DNA of 54,302 nt, from positions 1-54,302 of the forward strand of contig CALOBA010000041.1 in NCBI GenBank assembly GCA_942491465.1. Direction: 5' to 3'. The DNA comes from CALOBA01 sp942491465. GTDB lineage: Bacteria; Pseudomonadota; Gammaproteobacteria; Chromatiales; Chromatiaceae. The translations under genes and the position numbers were made by a program. The notes under the pieces are model-generated. The model made no database searches. It saw only the letters and a program-made list of their open reading frames with translations, and was not told where the DNA came from. This document shows positions 48,924-54,302 of this stretch, piece by piece (within the stretch, counting starts at the first letter, position 1; each line of letters begins with the position of its first letter).

Positions 48924-49229
48924 GTGACCGGACGCGCGTTGCCCATCGGCATCCAGACCTTCCGCAAGATCCGCGAAGGGGATTACTACGATGTGGACAA
49001 GACCGGCCTCGCGCTGCGGCTGATTGCCGAGGGCACGCGCTACTTTCTCTCGCGCCCCCGGCGCTTCGGCAAGTCGCTGTTCTTGGACACGCTCGCCGAG
49101 CTGTTCGAGGATCGGGGCTATGCCGACAAGTACCGCGCCGAGGGCCTGCCGATGCACTTGGTCGGCATCGAATTCAGCCGCCAGGAGCGCACGCTCGTCG
49201 GGTTCGACGTCGAGACGCTGGGGTCATGA
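48924..49229 (+). pseudogene. AAA/PD-(D/E)XK protein, internally deleted copy
   Basis: GTG at 48924 starts RALPIGIQTFRKIREGDYY, VDKTGLALRLIAEG and the Walker-like FLSRPRRFGKSLFLDTL. It then jumps directly from LAELFE to the C-terminal end of the family, DRGYADKYRAEGLPMHLVGI and FSRQERTLVGFDVETL. About 1.2 kb present in the copy at 50797-52360 is missing. About 50 bp upstream of the start are also shared with that copy. The encoded 101 aa cannot form an active ATPase or nuclease. Confidence 0.8.
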
Positions 49230-49397
49230 CCCCAGGCGCGCAGGTCGCAACGCGATAGCGGTCGCGAGCGCTTGCGGCAGGCGCACTGGCGCATCGGCCG
49301 ATCGGGCATCCGCCCAAGGCCGCGATTCGGGTGGCAGCAGGGGGCGAGCATGTCGCTTCCGCGTGACGAGCGCCTGCGCTGTCGCGACGGGGCAGCC

Positions 49398-50411
49398 TCA
49401 GTTCCAGGCAAGCTCGGAGCGGGTCCGCCAATAGGTCTTCGGCAGCTCGGCAAGCCGCGGCAGCACCGCTTCCGCATCCGCGTCCCAGCGCACCTCCAGC
49501 GCCCGCAGGTTGGACGCGAGCTGCGCCCTTGTCGCTGCGCCGCTCAAGACCACATCGGCCCAGGGCCGGGCCAGCGCGGCGGCCAGGGCTGCGGCATCCA
49601 GGGTTGCATCCAGCTGCGAGGCCAAGTCGTTCAGCAGTCGCCGCTGCTCGGCCGGCTCGGGCGCTGCATTGCGCTGTGTCAGCCGACCGTTGGCCAGGGC
49701 CTCCTTGACCACCACCCCAAGCCCCGCCCCATGGGCCGCGGCAAGGGCGCCGTCGGCGGAGGGCTCCAGCGGGTTCCAAGTGGCCTGCACCGCGTCGAAC
49801 AACCGCTCGCCGTCCACCTGCAGCGCAAGCGCGCGCTCCAGCACCGCCCCCTGCTGCGGCCCGCTCAGCGTCAGCCCGATCAGCACCCCGTCGCCCTTGA
49901 GCCGGCCAAGCTCCCGATGCACCGCGAGGTTCTCCAGCACACCGCTGTCGAAGGTGGCGGAATGGATCTGATACAGGGCCAGATGCCCCCCCAGATGCGC
50001 CCGCGTCTCCTCGCGCTGGCGTTGCAGCACCGCCAACGAATGGTCCTTGACCTCATGATGGACGGCCTGGATCTGCCAATCCGCCGTATAGGTGTAGCCC
50101 CATTTCGACGCCACCACGGCATCCCCCGGCCGGATGTCGCGCTGCGCCAGCCAGGCGCCGAGGAAGGCCTCGCCGCGCCCGTAGGAGCGCGCCGCATCGA
50201 AGTAACGCACCCCGGCCTCCCAAGCCGCATCCAGCACCGCAAAGGCCCGCCGCTGCATCGCCTCGACGCTGTGCCCGTCCTTGAAATCCTCACCGTGACC
50301 GACGTTGATGTAGCCTGGGCGCCCCAGCGCCGCCATGCCGATGCCCAGCGGCGTCACCCGCAATCGGCCGCCGGCGAAGTCTCGGGTGGATGCTTTGATT
50401 TGAGATGGCAT
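49398..50411 (-). CDS. Aldo/keto reductase
   Basis: A 337-aa TIM-barrel oxidoreductase. AGVRYFDAARSYGRGEAFLG supplies the catalytic Asp and Tyr, VVASKWGYTY the Lys, and LALYQIHSATF the His. A C-terminal NADPH-binding part (ADVVLSGAATRAQLASNL) follows. GGGAGG lies 9 nt upstream of ATG 50411. Substrate unknown. It sits between two copies of an AAA/PD-(D/E)XK gene, and its codon use looks native. Confidence 0.85.
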   Translation of the reverse strand: MPSQIKASTRDFAGGRLRVTPLGIGMAALGRPGYINVGHGEDFKDGHSVEAMQRRAFAVLDAAWEAGVRYFDAARSYGRGEAFLGAWLAQRDIRPGDAVVASKWGYTYTADWQIQAVHHEVKDHSLAVLQRQREETRAHLGGHLALYQIHSATFDSGVLENLAVHRELGRLKGDGVLIGLTLSGPQQGAVLERALALQVDGERLFDAVQATWNPLEPSADGALAAAHGAGLGVVVKEALANGRLTQRNAAPEPAEQRRLLNDLASQLDATLDAAALAAALARPWADVVLSGAATRAQLASNLRALEVRWDADAEAVLPRLAELPKTYWRTRSELAWN

Positions 50412-50796
50412 GGAAAAGGTCCTCCCGTCACCTGAGTCGCTGATAACCGGCATGAGTGGCAACGCCCGCGCAGACGTGCGATAGGGATCGAGGACCAGCG
50501 GGCGAAAACAACTGGCGGCATTTAGATCGCTGGTTCGGCATCGCTCTTGAGCAGCCTGTTCGCCGGCTGCGCCCAGCGGGCGTAGCGGGCAGCAGCAGTG
50601 GGCATCGACACGCCAGCTCATCGTTGGGGTCAGCATATAGCATCGAGCAGGGGGCGGTGGATCGGCGCTCGAAGCGCTGCCGCGCAAGAAGGCGCAGGAC
50701 TCCGATCGCTGCTCGCCCAGCCCCGAGCTCAAGGGCCTGCGCAGCCGTGCTAGAGTCCTGTGTATCGCTTCCGAACCGCCGAGCCCAGCCTTCGCC
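50412..50796. other. Intergenic, divergent promoter region
   Basis: Lies between the divergent aldo/keto reductase and AAA genes. The last 60 bp are homologous to the DNA before the deleted copy (GCTAGAGT then GTGTATCGCTTCCGAAC). No other feature found. Confidence 0.4.
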
Positions 50797-52360
50797 ATGA
50801 CCCGACGTGCCCTGCCCATCGGCATCCAGACCTTTCGCAAGATCCGCGAAGGGGATTGCTACTATGTGGACAAGACCGGCCTTGCGCTGCGGCTGATCGC
50901 CGAGGGCACGCACTATTTCCTGTCGCGCCCGCGGCGCTTCGGCAAGTCGCTGTTTCTGGACACGCTCGCCGAGCTGTTCGAGGGCAATGCGGCGCTGTTT
51001 GCGGGGCTCGAGGCCGAGCGCGGCTGGGACTGGTCGCGGCGGTTTCCGGTGATTCGGCTGAGCTTCGGCGGCGGGGTGGTGCGCGGATCGCGCAGCGAAC
51101 TCGACCGGCAAGCATCCTGGCGAGCTGCTGCGCAAGTCAATCAGGAGGGGCTCGGCATCCTGCTGCGACGCAAGCCGACATCGGCCGGCTGCTTCGCCGA
51201 GTTGATCCGCAGGCGCCCATGCCGCGACCGGCGAGCGCGTGGTGGTGCTGGTGGACGAATACGACAAGCCGATCCTGGACAACATCACCGACCCGGAGAC
51301 CGCGCGGCAGATGCGCGACGGCCTGCGCAACCTCTACTCGGTGATCAAGGACTCGGATGCGCACATCCGCTTTGCCTTCCTCACGGGGGTATCCAAATTC
51401 AGCAAGGTCAGCCTGTTTTCGGGGCTGAACAACCTCAAGGACATCACCGTCGATGCGCGCTACTCGGCGCTCTGCGGCTATACCGAGGCGGACCTCGACC
51501 AGGTCTTCGCGCCGGAGCTGGAGGGGCTGGACCGCGAGCAGATCCGCGCCTGGTACAACGGCTACAACTGGCTCGGGGATGCCGTGTACAACCCCTTCGA
51601 CGTGCTGCTGCTGTTCGATGCCCGCGAATTCCGCCCCTGGTGGTTCGAGACCGGCACGCCGACCTTTCTGGTCGATGTGCTCACCGAGCGCGGGTACTTC
51701 ACGCCGGAGTTGGCCCGGGTGCGGGCCTCGGAGGCCTTGCTCTCCGCCTTCGATGTGGACCATCTGGCCCCCGAGGCCCTGCTGTGGCAGACCGGCTATC
51801 TGACCTTCACCGGCTCGCGCCGGATCGGCGCGCGCCTGGAGTACAGCCTGGGCTATCCGAACCTGGAGGTGGAATCCGCGCTCAACGACGCCCTGCTCAA
51901 GGGCCTGATGGGCGATCCCATGCAGGCGGAGCGCGCCGTCAGCCGCCTCTACGACATCCTGGTCGCGGCGGATCTTGAGGCGCTTCGCCAACACATCGTC
52001 AGCCTGTTCGCGGCCATCCCCCACCAATGGCACGACGGCAACCCGATCGATCGCTACGAGGGCTTCTACGCCAGCGTCTTCTACAGCCACCTGGCCACCC
52101 TCGGGCTCGATCTGGCCTGCGAGGACGCCAGCAGCCACGGCCGCCTGGATCTTCGCCTGCGCTTCAACGGACGGCTCTGGCTGTTCGAGTTCAAGGTGGT
52201 GGAGCTGGCCCCCGAGGGTGCCGCGCTGCAACAGATCAAGGACCGGGGCTACGCCGACAAATACCGCGCCGAGGGCCTGCCGATCCACCTCGTAGGCATC
52301 GAATTCAGCCGTCGGGAGCGCACGCTGGTTGGGTTCGACGTCGAGACGTTAGCGGCATAA
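50797..52360 (+). pseudogene. AAA-ATPase-like/PD-(D/E)XK protein, frameshifted
   Basis: A full-length relative of the AAA-ATPase-like plus DUF1703 family. The first frame gives RALPIGIQTFRKIREGDCYY, FLSRPRRFGKSLFLDTLAEL and FPVIRLSFGGG. From about 51210 the rest is in another frame: VVVLVDEYDKPILDNI, SRLYDILVAADLEALRQHIV, then the nuclease-like end RLDLRLRFNGRLWLFEFKVV and GYADKYRAEGLPIHLVGIEF. The break, near GCAGGCGCCCATGCC, is one small indel, perhaps with another at about 51110. Intact relatives are about 520 aa. Possibly a sequencing fault. Confidence 0.75.
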
Positions 52361-52431
52361 GACCGAGCGTGCAGGTCGGACGCGTGCTGCGCCCTCGACG
52401 CGGTGTCCGTCCTTGAGATTCTCGCCGCGAA

Positions 52432-53076
52432 TCAGCTCCGCACCAGCACGATCAGCTCCCGCGGCCCGTGCACGCCGTAGGTCAGGGTCTGCTCAATGTC
52501 GGCGGACTTGGACGGGCCGGTGATGAGCAGGGCGTTGGTGGGCATGCCGTCGGACCAAGCCTCGGCGGCGATCAGCGCGTGCAGCGTGGAGACGATGCGC
52601 GCCGCGTCGAGCAGGGCGCAGTGGATCGGCGGCACCAGCGACAGCAGCCGCGGCTCCGCCGGGGTCGGCCAGAGCACCAGTGAGCCGGTTTCGGCGATGC
52701 CGGCGCGGCAGCTGGTCAGCCCGGCGGCGGCCTGGTTGAACAGGGCGTCGCGGTTGGTCTCGATGGGCTGGTCGGCGCCGATCAGCGTCGGGCCGTTGGT
52801 GGGCCAGCCCGCGCTCAGCTCGGCGGCCAGCGGGCCGGCGGCGCCGTAGTAGAGGTTGTCGGCGCCGCGCTCGCGCAGCAGGTCGGCGAGCCGGGTCGGC
52901 CAGTCGTCGCCGACCGGGTGGACCTGGCCACGCACGGCGCTCAACGCCTGCTCGAAGCGGCGGCGGCGCTCGGTCGCGTCCCAGTCATAGCGGCGGACCG
53001 GGAGTTCGGGCGCGGGGGTCGGTGCGGCCCGGGCGGCGCGCAGTCGCGCCAGGATGCTGTTGCGGTCATCCCTCAT
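52432..53076 (-). CDS. lutC: LutC/YkgG lactate-utilization protein
   Basis: A 214-aa LUD-domain protein. NSILARLRAA opens it, followed by LTSCRAGIAETGSLVLWPTP and LLSLVPPIHCALLDAARIV, and the ending GPSKSADIEQTLTYGVHGPR is diagnostic for LutC. With LutA and LutB it forms a membrane-associated iron-sulfur lactate dehydrogenase. ATG at 53076 overlaps the lutB stop by 11 bp, so the two are translationally coupled. Confidence 0.9.
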   Translation of the reverse strand: MRDDRNSILARLRAARAAPTPAPELPVRRYDWDATERRRRFEQALSAVRGQVHPVGDDWPTRLADLLRERGADNLYYGAAGPLAAELSAGWPTNGPTLIGADQPIETNRDALFNQAAAGLTSCRAGIAETGSLVLWPTPAEPRLLSLVPPIHCALLDAARIVSTLHALIAAEAWSDGMPTNALLITGPSKSADIEQTLTYGVHGPRELIVLVRS

Positions 53077-54302
53077 CGCTGAATCCCTCGCGCTTGGCCA
53101 GCCCGTGCAGGCCCCGACGGGGGAGGTTGGGGGTGTGGCGGCTGTCGGTCCAAGGGGCGAGCGCCCGGGTGAGCAACGGGCCGCTCCAGCGGTAGAGGAC
53201 GAGCAGCAGGCCGACGCTGAACCGATACAGGCCGGGTCGGGCGTGAATGAAGGCCCAGAGGTGCCAGAATCTGCCGGGCTCGCGCCCATCCTCGACCTGC
53301 TCCGCGCGCAGCCGCTCCAACAGCCGCGGGATGGGGATGCGCACCGGGCAGACCTCGGCGCAGGCCCCGCACAGGCTGGAGGCCTGGGCCAGGTCGCCTT
53401 GCCGGTCCAGCCCCTGGAGCTGGGGCTCGAGGATGGCGCCGATGGGGCCGGGATAGACGGTGCCGTAGCCGTGGCCGCCGATGCGGTGGTAGACCGGGCA
53501 GTGGTTCATGCAGGCGCCGCAGCGGATGCAGCGCAGGGTGGCGCGTAGCTGGGGGTCGGCATAGATGCGCGAGCGCCCGTTGTCCACCAGCACCAGGTGG
53601 ACCTCCCGCGGGCCGTCGTGCTCGCCGGTGCGGCGCGGGCCGCTGATCATGTTCACATAGGTGGTCACCGGCTGGCCGGTGGCGCTGCGGGTGAGCAGGG
53701 TCAGCAGCGGCGGTAGCTGATCCAGCCGGGCGATGACCTTCTCGATGCCGGTGACGGCGATGTGCAGGTCCGGGGCCGTGGTGCTCATGCGCCCGTTGCC
53801 CTCGTTCTCCACCAGGCACAGGGTGCCGGTCTCGGCGACGGCGAAGTTGACGCCGGAGATGCCCACCGGGGCGGCGTTGAAGCGCTCGCGCAGCACCCGC
53901 CGGGCCAGGGCCGTGAGCGCCTCGATGTCGTCGCCGTCGGGGGCATCGGGATAATGCTGCTTGAACAGCGCGGCGATGGCGTGGCGGTCCTTGTGCACGG
54001 CCGGTGCGATGATGTGCGACGGCGCCTCCCCGGCGAGCTGGATGATCAGCTCGCCCAGGTCCGTCTCCACCGGCTCGATGGAGGCCCGGGCCAGGGCCGC
54101 GTTCAGGCCGATCTCCTCGGTCACCATGGACTTGCCCTTGATCACGGCATGGGTGCCGCGCCGGTGCAGCATGTCGACGATGATCCGATTGGCCGCTGCG
54201 GCGTCCTCGGCCCAATGCACCTTGATGCCGTTGCGGCTGCACTGGCGGTCGAGCTGATCGAGCAGCTCGGGCAGCCGGCTCAGGGCATGGTCGCGGATGG
54301 CC
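53066..54302 (-). CDS. lutB: LutB iron-sulfur lactate-utilization protein, 5' end outside window
   Basis: About 412 residues are visible and the frame is still open at the edge. A LUD domain (KGKSMVTEEIGLNAALARAS, AETGTLCLVENEGNGRMST) is followed by two ferredoxin-type clusters: CIRCGACMNHCPVY and CGACAEVCPVRIPIP, each with four Cys. The C-terminal DUF3390-like tail has GLYRFSVGLLLVLYRWSG. It transfers electrons from L-lactate with LutA and LutC; lutA is expected just beyond the window. Confidence 0.93.
   Translation of the reverse strand, partial: AIRDHALSRLPELLDQLDRQCSRNGIKVHWAEDAAAANRIIVDMLHRRGTHAVIKGKSMVTEEIGLNAALARASIEPVETDLGELIIQLAGEAPSHIIAPAVHKDRHAIAALFKQHYPDAPDGDDIEALTALARRVLRERFNAAPVGISGVNFAVAETGTLCLVENEGNGRMSTTAPDLHIAVTGIEKVIARLDQLPPLLTLLTRSATGQPVTTYVNMISGPRRTGEHDGPREVHLVLVDNGRSRIYADPQLRATLRCIRCGACMNHCPVYHRIGGHGYGTVYPGPIGAILEPQLQGLDRQGDLAQASSLCGACAEVCPVRIPIPRLLERLRAEQVEDGREPGRFWHLWAFIHARPGLYRFSVGLLLVLYRWSGPLLTRALAPWTDSRHTPNLPRRGLHGLAKREGFSDEG

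Noticed and set aside
50428..51330. 300-residue minus-strand frame over the AAA gene start
   Set aside because: Antisense to conserved FRKIREGD and RPRRFGKSL motifs; composition is that of a shadow.
1..54302. CRISPR array
   Set aside because: No regularly spaced repeats of 24-40 bp with unique spacers; the repeats seen are REPs, a hexamer tandem array and single duplications.

Overview
The window is GC-rich bacterial chromosome, most likely from a gammaproteobacterium. The strongest clue is the thrS-infC-rpmI-rplT-pheS-pheT-ihfA-merR order (29819 down to 21929, minus strand). The mix of Schlafen/AlbA_2 fusions, AAA/PD-(D/E)XK proteins, REP elements and RAYT transposases resembles purple sulfur bacteria (Chromatiales); that placement is inference. 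There are many broken genes, so the genome is either littered with mobile-element scars or the assembly carries some indels.

Layout. 1-1154: two broken genes, one an Rpn-type nuclease. 1420-5747 (minus): a compact metabolic cluster of an enolase-superfamily enzyme, a methyltransferase, a 2-hydroxyacid-dehydrogenase-like protein without its usual catalytic residues, a type II dehydroquinase-like protein and an arginase-family hydrolase. 5757-7140: fossils of a P-type ATPase (with a 50-bp internal duplication) and an ISAzo13 transposase. 7214-17984: ordinary envelope and transport genes (CYTH protein, peptide-binding lipoprotein, glycine-zipper lipoprotein, SulP/DauA permease, nitroreductase, PH-domain protein, amino-acid-type binding protein, TerC, YafJ amidotransferase). 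Among them is a membrane Cache sensor fused to an AlbA_2 domain, and a 22-unit hexanucleotide repeat. 18055-21383: a mobile-element patch with an integron-type integrase remnant, a low-GC VapBC pair, a REP-containing MITE-like palindrome, two broken RAYT transposases and a highly structured RNA that may be a HEARO/omega RNA.

21482-30116: the translation/IHF operon, with infC apparently starting at AUC, followed upstream by tRNA-Val(GAC) and its promoter. 30450-39814 (minus) is a probable anti-phage island. It encodes, in transcription order, a GmrSD-like nuclease with an AlbA_2 tail, a RecQ helicase with a phosphoribosyltransferase tail, a DprA-like protein, a methyltransferase, and a PLD-nuclease/SF2-helicase/S24-like fusion. 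Tight junctions (TGA directly followed by ATG, and gaps of 2 and 7 nt) suggest co-expression. It is bordered by fossils of a restriction specificity subunit, a PLD protein and a UPF0175/DUF3368 toxin-antitoxin pair.

40905-47293 is decayed accessory DNA: an ISAzo13 element that truncates a secreted-protein gene, an IS110 fragment, and a HicB gene with a nonsense codon. 47369-54302 returns to metabolism (tartronate semialdehyde reductase, aldo/keto reductase, LutB/LutC). It also holds two copies of an AAA/PD-(D/E)XK gene, one internally deleted and one frameshifted. The most interesting parts are the five-gene defence island with its AlbA_2 link to the Cache sensor, the divergent 1420-5747 enzyme cluster, and the RAYT/REP/structured-RNA patch.
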